DNA from: RFSX01 sp965230215
GTDB taxonomy: Bacteria > Bacteroidota > Bacteroidia > Chitinophagales > Saprospiraceae
Length of the DNA stretch: 64,000 nucleotides
NCBI GenBank assembly: GCA_965230215.1
Contig: CBDDKN010000001.1
Span: forward strand, 2,046,001 to 2,110,000
Direction: 5' to 3'
Shown here: positions 9,557 to 17,758 of the stretch, in pieces
Layout: each line of letters opens with the position of its first letter
How positions within the stretch are numbered: position 1 is the stretch's first letter
Program-made: the position numbers and the translations under genes
The notes under the pieces: model-generated
The model's database searches: none
What the model saw: the letters and a program-made list of their open reading frames with translations, nothing else
Told to the model about the DNA's origin: nothing

Positions 9557-10822
9557 ATGATCTTATTACTTACAATCATAGTATTCCTCGTTCTCTCCGC
9601 TTTCTTTTCAGGATCGGAAATCGCCTTCGTCTCTGCCAATAAGCTTGGCATTGCTGTTAAAAAAGAGCAGAGAACCAGACGTGGGTTGATTATATCCCGA
9701 TTTTATGATGACAGAGAGGGTTTCCTGAGCACTATGCTTGTTGGCAACAACATTGCTCTTGTAGCTTTTACCTATTTTTCTACGAAGCTGATGTCTCCTA
9801 TTATCGAACCTTATATCGGGGATGGTTTCGGAGCTTTGTTGGCCTATACTCTCATTATTACGGTGATTGTCCTGCTCTTTGGAGAGTTCTTACCGAAGAC
9901 CTTCTTTGGCATGTACTCTACCAAATCCTTATTCTTATTTGCCTATCCCCTGGCCTTTTTCAAAAAGTTATTGGCTATTCCGACATTCTTCATGACACGT
10001 ATTTCGAATATCATATTGACCAAGATTTTGCGTGTCTCAACTGATAATGCTGAGGATGCACTTACAAGATTGGATCTAGAACACTTTATCGCTGATAGTC
10101 TGAGTGATGATCAGGATGACATCGATAAAGAAATTCTCACCAATGCACTTACACTGGGTCATAATACTGTTGGACAATGCATGGTGCCAAGAACCGAAAT
10201 TGTAAACATCGATCGTTCTGCTACCATAGACGAGTTGATAGATGTTTTTAAAAGTTCTAAGCTTTCACGTATTCTGGTGATCGATGGTGAAATCGAGAAT
10301 GTGCTTGGTTACATTCACCACCAACAACTTCTGAGCAATCCCAAAAATATTGATAAACTCATACTCGATATACCTTTCGTTCCTGAGGTTATGAACCTTA
10401 AGGATCTTATGTTGCGCTTTATCAAAGAAGGCACTTCCATAGCTTGTGTCGTTGATGAATTTGGAGGCACTGCGGGTATTATTACACTGGAAGATATTCT
10501 GGAAGAAATCTTTGGAGAGATTGAAGATGAACATGATGTTGAGGATTATATCATGGAGAAAGTTTCAGACAAAGAATACATACTTTCCGGTCGCCTTGAA
10601 ATCGATCATATCAATGAGAAGTTTCCTGAATTAAATCTTCCTGAAGGCGAGTTTCAAACACTATCAGGCTATGTGGTAATGACCTCTGAAACAATTCCTG
10701 AATTGGGACAGCAAGTTGACCTGGACAACTACCGCTTCATAGTTGAGAAAGTCGATGATACCAAAATAGAAACACTGCGTGTGATCATCAGCACAGCAGA
10801 TGAAGAAGAGGAAGAGATTTGA
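9557..10822 (+). CDS. CNNM/CorC (HlyC)-family membrane protein with CBS pair
   Basis: A 421-residue inner-membrane protein. The N-terminal DUF21/CNNM domain (about 1-170) has three to four hydrophobic helices and starts with the family's FFSGSEIAFVSANK segment. Two CBS domains (about 200-325; VPRTEIVNIDRSATIDELID, and FIKEGTSIACVVDEFGGTAG) are followed by the family's acidic EDILEEIFGEIEDE and a CorC/HlyC C-terminal domain (about 340-415). Family members act in Mg2+/Co2+ efflux or homeostasis; Bacteroidota also have a gliding-associated paralogue, GldE, with the same architecture, and I cannot tell which this is. It diverges from the toxin operon across a 237-bp gap and converges on the next gene with 8 bp between them. 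Confidence 0.85.
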   Translation: MILLLTIIVFLVLSAFFSGSEIAFVSANKLGIAVKKEQRTRRGLIISRFYDDREGFLSTMLVGNNIALVAFTYFSTKLMSPIIEPYIGDGFGALLAYTLIITVIVLLFGEFLPKTFFGMYSTKSLFLFAYPLAFFKKLLAIPTFFMTRISNIILTKILRVSTDNAEDALTRLDLEHFIADSLSDDQDDIDKEILTNALTLGHNTVGQCMVPRTEIVNIDRSATIDELIDVFKSSKLSRILVIDGEIENVLGYIHHQQLLSNPKNIDKLILDIPFVPEVMNLKDLMLRFIKEGTSIACVVDEFGGTAGIITLEDILEEIFGEIEDEHDVEDYIMEKVSDKEYILSGRLEIDHINEKFPELNLPEGEFQTLSGYVVMTSETIPELGQQVDLDNYRFIVEKVDDTKIETLRVIISTADEEEEEI

Positions 10823-10830
10823 TTATCCCT

Positions 10831-11556
10831 TTACTTCAAAGTATAATTTCCAAAAATCCCAGCATCTATCCATCCCCTGTTTTTATCTTCTCCTTCTACG
10901 ACTACAGAACCTATAAATGCCTCTCTTTCTTCACTGCGATCATTGTCACAATAAGCGATAGCAAAGCCAATTGACTGCCCATCTTTCAGTTTTTGCTGCT
11001 TATTTTCTTCACCATCAACATAATCCTCTCCATATATTCTTATGGCCAGCTCCCAATAGGTCGTATCCTTATTTGTTGTCCTTTTTGATAACACATGATC
11101 ATTATAATAATGTGGAATACTATCAGGACTTATATCCATAACATTTCCTTCCAGATCGATGTGGTAAGCAAATGCACTGTGATTGTACTGATGATTTCCA
11201 TCGGAGTTATTATGATCAACAAACACTTCGAGGCAATCATCATCCCAATATCTGTCCAATGGATCAGGATGGTAGTCCACCAGGGTATCATCCACTATTC
11301 TGGCCAATACAAGAAGGTGCTTATCACTCCATGCAATCTTATAATCACCTTTGAAGTCCGTACTGTCTTCTAGAGTCCCTAACCAAACTTGATCCATAGG
11401 AATCCAATCCCTGTTTTGCCAATCCTCATCATCGGGATACCCATCCAGGGACATCTGTGAAGTCCTCTTGGTAATAATATCTCCCTCCCCAGAAACAACT
11501 TGGGATTCACACTGACAAAGCAGCAATAACACCAGTGAAAATAAATACAATCTCAT
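10831..11556 (-). CDS. Exported CBM9-like sugar-binding domain protein
   Basis: A 241-residue protein with a hydrophobic N-terminal signal (MRLYLFSLVLLLLCQCESQ). The cysteines at 14 and 16 make a lipoprotein plausible, but the lipobox is weak. The rest is one beta-rich domain resembling family 9 carbohydrate-binding modules (CBM9_1). It has the expected opening (MSLDGYPDDEDWQNRDWIPM), the W(S)DKHLLVLARIVDD strand and the DDDCLEVFVDHNN segment, followed by a Tyr/His-rich stretch and GFAIAYCDND near the end. In Bacteroidota this domain occurs on periplasmic or outer-membrane proteins; binding of a glycan or glycan-like ligand is the family role and the ligand is unknown. It stands alone, converging on the CNNM gene and divergent from typA. 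Confidence 0.7.
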   Translation of the reverse strand: MRLYLFSLVLLLLCQCESQVVSGEGDIITKRTSQMSLDGYPDDEDWQNRDWIPMDQVWLGTLEDSTDFKGDYKIAWSDKHLLVLARIVDDTLVDYHPDPLDRYWDDDCLEVFVDHNNSDGNHQYNHSAFAYHIDLEGNVMDISPDSIPHYYNDHVLSKRTTNKDTTYWELAIRIYGEDYVDGEENKQQKLKDGQSIGFAIAYCDNDRSEEREAFIGSVVVEGEDKNRGWIDAGIFGNYTLK

Positions 11557-11651
11557 GCCTAATAATTTGAAATCAAGTTACAATTATTCATAAAGAAAAA
11601 TAACAGGTTTCGCATTCATAAAATAACCATCTTTGCAGCTTAATTTTTAGA

Positions 11652-13418
11652 ATGCAAAGCATAAGAAACATCGCTATCATAGCACACGTAGACCACGGTA
11701 AAACAACTTTGGTTGATAAAATCATTGACGCTTGTAAAGTACTTGATGAAAGAAAGGACAGAACTGAGCTCATTCTCGATAATATGGATCTGGAAAGAGA
11801 GCGTGGAATTACTATTACTTCAAAAAACGTATCTGCCGTATTTAAAGATGTCAAAATCAATATCATTGATACACCTGGTCACGCCGATTTTGGTGGTGAA
11901 GTAGAACGTGTACTTAAAATGGCAGATGGTGTTCTGCTATTGGTGGATGCTTTCGAGGGTCCTATGCCACAAACGCGTTTCGTCTTGGGTAAAGCTATCG
12001 AATTGGGACTGAAGCCGATCGTTGTCGTAAATAAAGTAGATAAAGAAAATTGCCGTCCTGAAGATGTGCAATCAGACGTCTTTGATCTTATGTTCAATCT
12101 TGGTGCAACTGAGGACCAATTGGACTTTGTTACGCTTTTTGGCTCTTCTAAGTTTGGCTGGATGAGCTTCGATGCCAATGAGAAAACGAAGGATATTTTC
12201 CCATTGCTACAGGCGGTTTTAGATCACATTCCTGAAGCACCTTACATTGAAGGAACTCCTCAGATGCAGATAACCTCATTGGATTATTCAAGCTTTACGG
12301 GCAGAATTGCCATCGGAAGAATATATAGAGGAGACCTGGAAGCTGGCAAAGACTACATGCTTTGCAAAAAGAATAATGTCAACAAGAAGGTTAGAATCAA
12401 AGAATTACATGTCTTTGATGGACTTGGTAAAGCCAAAGTAGATAACGCAAGAAGTGGTGATATATGTGCCATCGTAGGTCTTGATGACTTTGAAATTGGA
12501 GATACGATTGCAGATCTTGAAAATCCGGAAGCATTAGAACGCATTGAGGTGGATGAGCCTACAATGTCCATGCTTTTTACAATCAACAATTCACCATTCT
12601 TTGGTAAGGAAGGCAAATTCGTTACTTCCAGACACTTAAGAGATAGACTCTACAGAGAAACAGAAAAGAATCTGGCTTTGCGTATTGAAGATGGTGAGAC
12701 AGAAGATAAATTTACCGTATACGGAAGAGGTATTCTTCACTTGTCTGTTTTGATTGAGACAATGAGAAGAGAGGGATACGAGTTACAAGTAGGCAAGCCC
12801 GAAGTAATATTCAAGGAAGGACCGGAAGGCAAAGAAGAACCCGTCGAATATCTTATCGTTGATGTTCCAGATAACAGTGCTGGAAAGGTTATTGAAATGG
12901 TTACACAAAGGAAAGGTGTATTAAAAGTAATGGAGCCCAAAGGTGACATCCAGCATCTGGAATTTGAAATTCCTTCCCGTGGATTAATTGGATTAAGAAA
13001 CAACATGCTTACAGCAACAGCTGGTCAAGCCGTGATGACGCACCGCTTTAAATCCTATGAACCTTATAAAGGAGAAATACCTTCAAGATCTAAAGGATCA
13101 ATAGTTTCAGGCGTTGAAGGACAAGCATTAGCATATGCTCTGGACAGACTACAGGATAGAGGTAGGTTCTTTATCGATCCAGGAGAGAAAGTTTACAGAG
13201 GTCAGGTAATCGGTGAAAATACCAGAGAAAATGACCTTGAAGTAAATGTTATCAAAGGGAAAAAGCTAACCAATATGCGTGCTTCAGGTTCTGATGATGC
13301 CAATAAAATAGCGCCGAAGTTGGTCTTTTCACTTGAGGAATCCATGGAATATATCCGTGAAGATGAGTATCTGGAGGTTACGCCGGAGAATCTTAGAATG
13401 AGAAAAATAAAGCTGTAG
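11652..13418 (+). CDS. typA: Ribosome-associated GTPase TypA/BipA
   Basis: A 588-residue translational GTPase of typical TypA length (about 600). It binds 70S ribosomes and helps 50S assembly and stress or cold adaptation. The G1 motif AHVDHGKT is at 11-18, with DLERERGITI (switch I) near 47-56, the G3 motif DTPGHADFGGE near 73 and G4 NKVD near 127. EF-G-like domains II, III and V follow, and the TypA-specific C-terminal domain contains SRGLIGLRNNMLTATAGQAV and LTNMRASGSDDANKI. It has its own promoter region after a 95-bp gap. The ATG start gives the conserved SIRNIAIIAHVDHGK opening. Confidence 0.97.
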   Translation: MQSIRNIAIIAHVDHGKTTLVDKIIDACKVLDERKDRTELILDNMDLERERGITITSKNVSAVFKDVKINIIDTPGHADFGGEVERVLKMADGVLLLVDAFEGPMPQTRFVLGKAIELGLKPIVVVNKVDKENCRPEDVQSDVFDLMFNLGATEDQLDFVTLFGSSKFGWMSFDANEKTKDIFPLLQAVLDHIPEAPYIEGTPQMQITSLDYSSFTGRIAIGRIYRGDLEAGKDYMLCKKNNVNKKVRIKELHVFDGLGKAKVDNARSGDICAIVGLDDFEIGDTIADLENPEALERIEVDEPTMSMLFTINNSPFFGKEGKFVTSRHLRDRLYRETEKNLALRIEDGETEDKFTVYGRGILHLSVLIETMRREGYELQVGKPEVIFKEGPEGKEEPVEYLIVDVPDNSAGKVIEMVTQRKGVLKVMEPKGDIQHLEFEIPSRGLIGLRNNMLTATAGQAVMTHRFKSYEPYKGEIPSRSKGSIVSGVEGQALAYALDRLQDRGRFFIDPGEKVYRGQVIGENTRENDLEVNVIKGKKLTNMRASGSDDANKIAPKLVFSLEESMEYIREDEYLEVTPENLRMRKIKL

Positions 13419-13466
13419 TTTCGAACCTCCACAACTAGCATACGTTAGAATTTAAAATCACAGCTT

Positions 13467-14141
13467 ATGTCAAGTATCGAAAAATCAAGTTTGCAATTCC
13501 TCAAAACCCTTGCTAAGAATAATAACAGGGAATGGTTTCAAAAGAATAAAGGCAAACACGATCTTGTCAAACAGAACTCCAAAGATTTTCTGGCTGCTCT
13601 GGAAAAGGAGATGAACAAGCATGATGTGATTGAGAAAACGAAGCTGTTTCGCATCTACAGAGATGTGCGCTTTTCCAAAGACAAAACGCCGTATAACACA
13701 CATATTAGCATGTCCATGAGCAGAGAAGGCGCTTTCAGAAGAGGAGGATACTATCTAAAGATCCAGCCTGGCAATTCATTCGCAGCTTGCGGATTCTGGG
13801 GACCCTCTACTGAAGATCTCAAATTGATTCGTTCGCATATAGCTTTTGATTCAAAGCCACTAAGAAAGATTCTTAAATCGAAAAAGTTTACCGATACATT
13901 TGGCGGTTTGGAGGGGGAGCAGCTTAAAACTGCACCACGAGGTTTTGACAAAGATCATCCAGATGCAGACCTGCTTAGATACAAACAACTTATAGTCACA
14001 AAGTCATTTACAGAAAAGGATGTATTGAGTGATAATTTTGTAAAAGAGCTGGTAAAAACATACAAGGCAGTCATGCCTTTCTTCAATTACATGAGTGATA
14101 TCCTGACTCATGATCTAAACGGCATTCCTTTATACGAGTAG
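13467..14141 (+). CDS. DUF2461/TIGR02453-family protein
   Basis: A 224-residue soluble protein covering the whole DUF2461 domain. Family landmarks are FLKTLAKNNNREWFQKNK near the start, FRIYRDVRFSKDKTPYNTH in the first half, GGYYLKIQPGNSFAACGFWG in the middle, and APRGFDKDHPDADLLRYKQL near 155-175. The family is common in Bacteroidota, and its biochemical role is not known to me. It lies 48 bp downstream of typA on the same strand, so co-transcription is possible, and a bidirectional hairpin follows directly. Confidence 0.9.
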   Translation: MSSIEKSSLQFLKTLAKNNNREWFQKNKGKHDLVKQNSKDFLAALEKEMNKHDVIEKTKLFRIYRDVRFSKDKTPYNTHISMSMSREGAFRRGGYYLKIQPGNSFAACGFWGPSTEDLKLIRSHIAFDSKPLRKILKSKKFTDTFGGLEGEQLKTAPRGFDKDHPDADLLRYKQLIVTKSFTEKDVLSDNFVKELVKTYKAVMPFFNYMSDILTHDLNGIPLYE

Positions 14142-14149
14142 AATAGGTG

Positions 14150-14190
14150 CAAAAAAAAAGAGGTAAAAAATTGATTTTTTTACCCCCTTT
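14150..14190. terminator. Bidirectional terminator hairpin
   Basis: GGTAAAAAA (14162-14170) pairs with TTTTTTACC (14176-14184) around a short loop. The flanks continue with an A run on the left (14151-14159) and CCCTTTT on the right, so T-rich tails exist on both strands. It sits between the DUF2461 gene ending at 14141 and the minus-strand microprotein ending at 14234, and can serve both. Confidence 0.55.
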
Positions 14191-14233
14191 TAACTCTTGA
14201 ACTTAACTACTTGCTTACTCATGTATCAGTTTT

Positions 14234-14320
14234 TTAGGCGTCTAAATTTCTTTTATACATGAAGTAAGTCAGCATAAGTGCGGCTGCAAAAAATGCGAGA
14301 ATAGCGTAAAATATCGTCAT
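14234..14320 (-). CDS. Single-helix membrane microprotein, 28 aa
   Basis: The minus strand from ATG 14320 to TAA 14234-14236 encodes 28 residues: MTIFYAILAFFAAALMLTYF (residues 1-20), then MYKRNLDA. Residues 2-22 form one hydrophobic helix ending in a positive cluster (YKR), the shape of a membrane microprotein with N-out, C-in orientation. No strong Shine-Dalgarno is visible, which is normal for this phylum. A possible promoter (TTG, 20 bases, TATCTTAT) lies about 25-60 bp upstream, and a bidirectional terminator lies 45 bp downstream, so the unit looks like an independent small transcript. It could instead be chance coding in an AT-rich gap. I recognise no family. Confidence 0.5.
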   Translation of the reverse strand: MTIFYAILAFFAAALMLTYFMYKRNLDA

Positions 14321-14449
14321 ATGATTTAGTTTTATTATCTATAAGATATGTAATATTTTTTACAAATGCAAGTATTTAATATATAAATAGCATTCTATTC
14401 ACCTTAGCCCAATAAAATTTCTAAAAAATAATAGACTGTAAAACAATAT

Positions 14450-15955
14450 TTAAAATAGACAACTTCCATCCATTTCTTCCGGACATTTCAAGCCCATCAA
14501 GGTCAGAATCGTAGGCGCGATATCAGCCAATTTACCTCCCTTGACTGCATTGATTTCAGACAAAGCATCAATCAGAATGATGGGAACTGGATTCGTTGTA
14601 TGCGATGTATGCGGGCTTCCATCAGGATTTACCATAATGTCCGAATTACCATGATCAGCAATCACAATAATGGAGTATTCGTTCTTCAAGGCTTCTGGAA
14701 TCAGCCTTTCAAGACAATTATCCAATGTTTCTGCAGCTTTTACAGCAGCAGGGAATACACCTGTATGTCCTACCATATCAGCATTGGCATAATTGAGAAC
14801 AATCAGGTTCGGATTTTCAGTTTCCATAAAGCTGATAAGCTTATCAGTGACTTCAGGAGCACTCATCTCCGGTTGTAAATCATATGTAGCCACTTTAGGG
14901 GAATTAACCAGGATACGGTATTCGTTGTCGAATACTTCCTCTCTTCCACCCGACAGAAAAAAAGTAACATGGGGGTACTTTTCAGTTTCAGCAATTCTCA
15001 ATTGTTTGAGGCCTGCATTGGCGACCACCTCACCTATCGTATTGCTTATTTTGTCCTTTTCAAATATGACCTTGATATCTTTAAAGCTTTCATCATATTC
15101 TGTCATCGTAACATAATATAAATCCAAGGTTTTCATACCGGCATCTGGCATATCTTCTTGCGTGAGTACACGTGTTAATTGCCTTGGTCTATCGGTGCGG
15201 AAATTTGCGAAAAGCACAGCATCGCCTTCCTGAATTGTCCCTTCATTGGCAGATCCCAGTTTAATTGGATCCATAAATTCATCAGTGATATTGTTGGCGT
15301 ATTGCGCTTTAAGACTTGCAACAATGTCTGAGCTTAATACCCCTTCACCATTCACCAAAAGATCGTAGGCTTTCTTAATACGCTCCCAACGACTATCTCT
15401 ATCCATGGCATAATACCTTCCAATGACACTTGATAACATTGCATTTGAAGGCATTTGCTGCATTAGGTGCTCAATGTATTCTACACCTCCGGTTGGAGAG
15501 GTGTCTCTGCCATCCAGAAAGGCATGTATATAAACTTTGATATTCTCAGATGACAGCTTTTTTGCCAATGCAATGATGTGCTCTATATGAGAATGCACCC
15601 CACCATCAGATAGCAAACCCATAAGATGCACCGGCTTGGCATTATTCTGCGCATATGCAACCAGATCACAAAAAGTATCATTATTGCTAAAAGCGTCTTC
15701 GTCTACGGCTTTATTAATTCTTGCTAACTCTTGATATACAATCCGGCCTGCTCCGATATTAAGGTGTCCTACTTCAGAGTTGCCCATCTGACCATCCGGT
15801 AATCCAACCTGCAAGCCATGTGTAACAAGTTCAGCATTGGGATACTCATCATACAGGCTGTCAATATATTTTGTATCAGCTTGAGCGATAGCACTTACCT
15901 CGGGATTGCTTCCGTGCCCCCATCCATCAAGTATACATAATAATACCTTTCTCAT
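14450..15955 (-). CDS. gpmI: 2,3-bisphosphoglycerate-independent phosphoglycerate mutase
   Basis: A 501-residue cytoplasmic glycolytic enzyme interconverting 3- and 2-phosphoglycerate, with two Mn2+ ions and a phosphoserine intermediate. The opening LLCILDGWGHG supplies the first metal-binding Asp (about residue 10), and GQMGNSEVGHLNIGAGR contains the nucleophile Ser60. HAFLDGRDTSP (about 145-155) and GRYYAMDRD.RW follow in the phosphotransferase-inserted domain. The C-terminal metal ligands lie in ANADMVGHTG, VIADHGNSD and PHTSHTTNPVP. Length and all motifs fit the family. It is monocistronic, divergent from the DUF1801 gene, with 130 bp to the downstream microprotein. Confidence 0.97.
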   Translation of the reverse strand: MRKVLLCILDGWGHGSNPEVSAIAQADTKYIDSLYDEYPNAELVTHGLQVGLPDGQMGNSEVGHLNIGAGRIVYQELARINKAVDEDAFSNNDTFCDLVAYAQNNAKPVHLMGLLSDGGVHSHIEHIIALAKKLSSENIKVYIHAFLDGRDTSPTGGVEYIEHLMQQMPSNAMLSSVIGRYYAMDRDSRWERIKKAYDLLVNGEGVLSSDIVASLKAQYANNITDEFMDPIKLGSANEGTIQEGDAVLFANFRTDRPRQLTRVLTQEDMPDAGMKTLDLYYVTMTEYDESFKDIKVIFEKDKISNTIGEVVANAGLKQLRIAETEKYPHVTFFLSGGREEVFDNEYRILVNSPKVATYDLQPEMSAPEVTDKLISFMETENPNLIVLNYANADMVGHTGVFPAAVKAAETLDNCLERLIPEALKNEYSIIVIADHGNSDIMVNPDGSPHTSHTTNPVPIILIDALSEINAVKGGKLADIAPTILTLMGLKCPEEMDGSCLF

Positions 15956-16035
15956 TTATTATTCATTTTGAACCCGAATATATTCATATTTGATAAAGAT
16001 TAGAGGCAATTGACAACAGGAGCGCTTATCTTTAA

Positions 16036-16473
16036 ATGTCCATGAAAAAACTTATCATTAATAGTCATCCAGAAGTGCAGAAGAAATTTGATGCTTATCC
16101 ATCTCAAGTCAAAAAGAAAATGCTAAGCATGCGATCCCTGATTTTCGAGGTAGCAGATGAGTTGGAGGATATAGAAAGCATTGAAGAAACGCTTAAATGG
16201 GGGGAGCCAAGTTACATAACGAAACATGGAAGCACTTTGAGAATGGATTGGAAAGAGAAGAGTCCGGATTTCTATGCCATGTACTTTAAGTGCACCTCTG
16301 CATTGATTCCAAGTATTAGAGAACATTTTGGAATGCTATTCGAATACCAGAAAAACAGAGCCATTTGCTTCCCCATAGACCAAAAGATTCCAAAAAAGGA
16401 ATTGAAAACCTGCATCGAACTTGCACTCAGGTATCATAAGGTTAAAAAGCTGCCATTATTGGGGCTCAAATGA
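16036..16473 (+). CDS. DUF1801 domain protein
   Basis: A 145-residue soluble protein with the DUF1801/YdhG-like fold throughout. The helical start (VQKKFDAYPSQVKKKMLSMR) is followed by the typical core IEETLKWGEPSYITKHGSTL with DFYAMYF and the closing helix ELKTCIELALRYHKVKKLP. The family is related to small iron-chaperone frataxin-like folds, but no function is established here. The start chosen is the first ATG; MKK four codons in would also serve. It is divergent from gpmI. Confidence 0.85.
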   Translation: MSMKKLIINSHPEVQKKFDAYPSQVKKKMLSMRSLIFEVADELEDIESIEETLKWGEPSYITKHGSTLRMDWKEKSPDFYAMYFKCTSALIPSIREHFGMLFEYQKNRAICFPIDQKIPKKELKTCIELALRYHKVKKLPLLGLK

Positions 16474-16582
16474 TATTTCAGTCCATTTTAATAAGACTTG
16501 GTATTCATATTAACATTTATTTATAATCTTGCCGGTAACTTATGATATTATGGCATCGTTGACTATTTTACAAGCCAATGCT

Positions 16583-16972
16583 ATGAATTATTTGCGTCAC
16601 ATATTAAGTCTTGTATTCCTAAGCCTATTTACACTTGGTATTCAGGCTCAGGACTATTTGGAAACATTTAAGTCTGGATCTCTTTCAAGACTTGAATACC
16701 ATCTGGCTGACAATGTCGACATCGAACTCAAGCGCAACAAGCGCAGTCTTTCGAAAACAGATGCTATTGCAGCGATCAGGAAAAGACTGAAGGAATTTGG
16801 GGCTGTGGAGTGGGAATTGATGCATAAGGGTGCATCGGAAGGCAATTCTTCAAATTATATTATTCTAAAGGCTACAAAAGAAAATGGTGATGCTCTTAGA
16901 ATATCTCTTCGCACGAAACAAATAGATGGTGTAAAGAAGGTGACTTCGATTCGCTTTAGAAGGGCTCTATAG
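16583..16972 (+). CDS. Exported DUF4783-like protein
   Basis: Starting at the ATG at 16583 gives 129 residues with a clean signal peptide (MNYLRHILSLVFLSLFTLGI, then QAQ). An upstream in-frame ATG at 16529 would add 18 residues and spoil the signal, so the later start is preferred. The mature part is a small NTF2-like domain: FKSGSLSRLEYHLADNVDIE ... SKTDAIAAIRKRLKEF ... SNYIILKATKENG ... VTSIRFRRAL. This matches Bacteroidota DUF4783 as I remember it; function unknown, probably periplasmic. Its 3' end overlaps the convergent TIGR02757 gene by 6 bp. Confidence 0.75.
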   Translation: MNYLRHILSLVFLSLFTLGIQAQDYLETFKSGSLSRLEYHLADNVDIELKRNKRSLSKTDAIAAIRKRLKEFGAVEWELMHKGASEGNSSNYIILKATKENGDALRISLRTKQIDGVKKVTSIRFRRAL

Positions 16973-17740
16973 CTCACCAAGCACACCCATTCCGTAGAGT
17001 GCAAAATCGTATTTAACCGGGTCATCAGGATCAAACTTTCGCAATTGAGATGTCAATTCCTTTACCGCTTGCCAATCCCTCTGTTTGCGATTCAGCAATC
17101 CCAGTCTTCGTGCCACTCTTTCTACATGTACATCAAAAGGTATCATAAGTTTGGATGTGGGTATGCGCCCCCATAAACCAAAATCAACGCCACTTGTGTC
17201 AGGCCTTATCATCCATCTAAGAAACATATTCAATCTCTTGCATGTAGATTTTCTTGCAGGGGAAGCTATATGCTTTCTGGTGCGCTGAGGTGCATTTTCC
17301 AAGCTGAAAAACAATTCATGAAATGCTATCAGGGCTTCTTCAATTGATTCATAGGCTGCAAAATGATCCTCAAGGGATTCATTATTGTGATAAAACCACT
17401 GAAGAAATTCAAGGAAATATAATGTATCTGTATACTGAAATGTCCTGTGCTTGAATTGATCAAAGCGCTTGCGATCTATCTCTTTATGCTGCGTTATGAA
17501 AGCATAAGGATCATTATCCATCAAGGCAAATAACTCCTTACTCTTGGAAATGATGGTTTTGCGTTGTCCCCATGACAGCATTGCAGTCCAGAATGCTGTG
17601 ATCTCGATATCCTGTTTTAGTTTGTATTCCCTGGGAATTGAAATGGGATCATCATTGATGAAATCCTGTACGTTCACCTCTGACACCTTCTGGTCCAGGA
17701 AGTTTTTGAGATCGTCAAACTTGGCTTTCCTTTCCGACAT
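16967..17740 (-). CDS. TIGR02757 (DUF2400) family protein
   Basis: A 257-residue soluble, largely helical protein spanning the family. Landmarks are DDPISIPREYKLKQDIEITA near 30-50, AMLSWGQRKTI, FQYTDTLYFLEFLQWFY, then CKRLNMFLRWMIRPD.GVDFGLW and MIPFDVHVERVARRLGLL. The C-terminal segment resembles the helix-hairpin-helix DNA-glycosylase fold, so a DNA-related role is possible, but it is unproven for the family. It is the last gene of the rimP-nusA-infB cluster, 18 bp after infB, which suggests co-transcription. Confidence 0.9.
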   Translation of the reverse strand: MSERKAKFDDLKNFLDQKVSEVNVQDFINDDPISIPREYKLKQDIEITAFWTAMLSWGQRKTIISKSKELFALMDNDPYAFITQHKEIDRKRFDQFKHRTFQYTDTLYFLEFLQWFYHNNESLEDHFAAYESIEEALIAFHELFFSLENAPQRTRKHIASPARKSTCKRLNMFLRWMIRPDTSGVDFGLWGRIPTSKLMIPFDVHVERVARRLGLLNRKQRDWQAVKELTSQLRKFDPDDPVKYDFALYGMGVLGEL

Positions 17741-17758
17741 AGATAAGGAAGGGTGATT

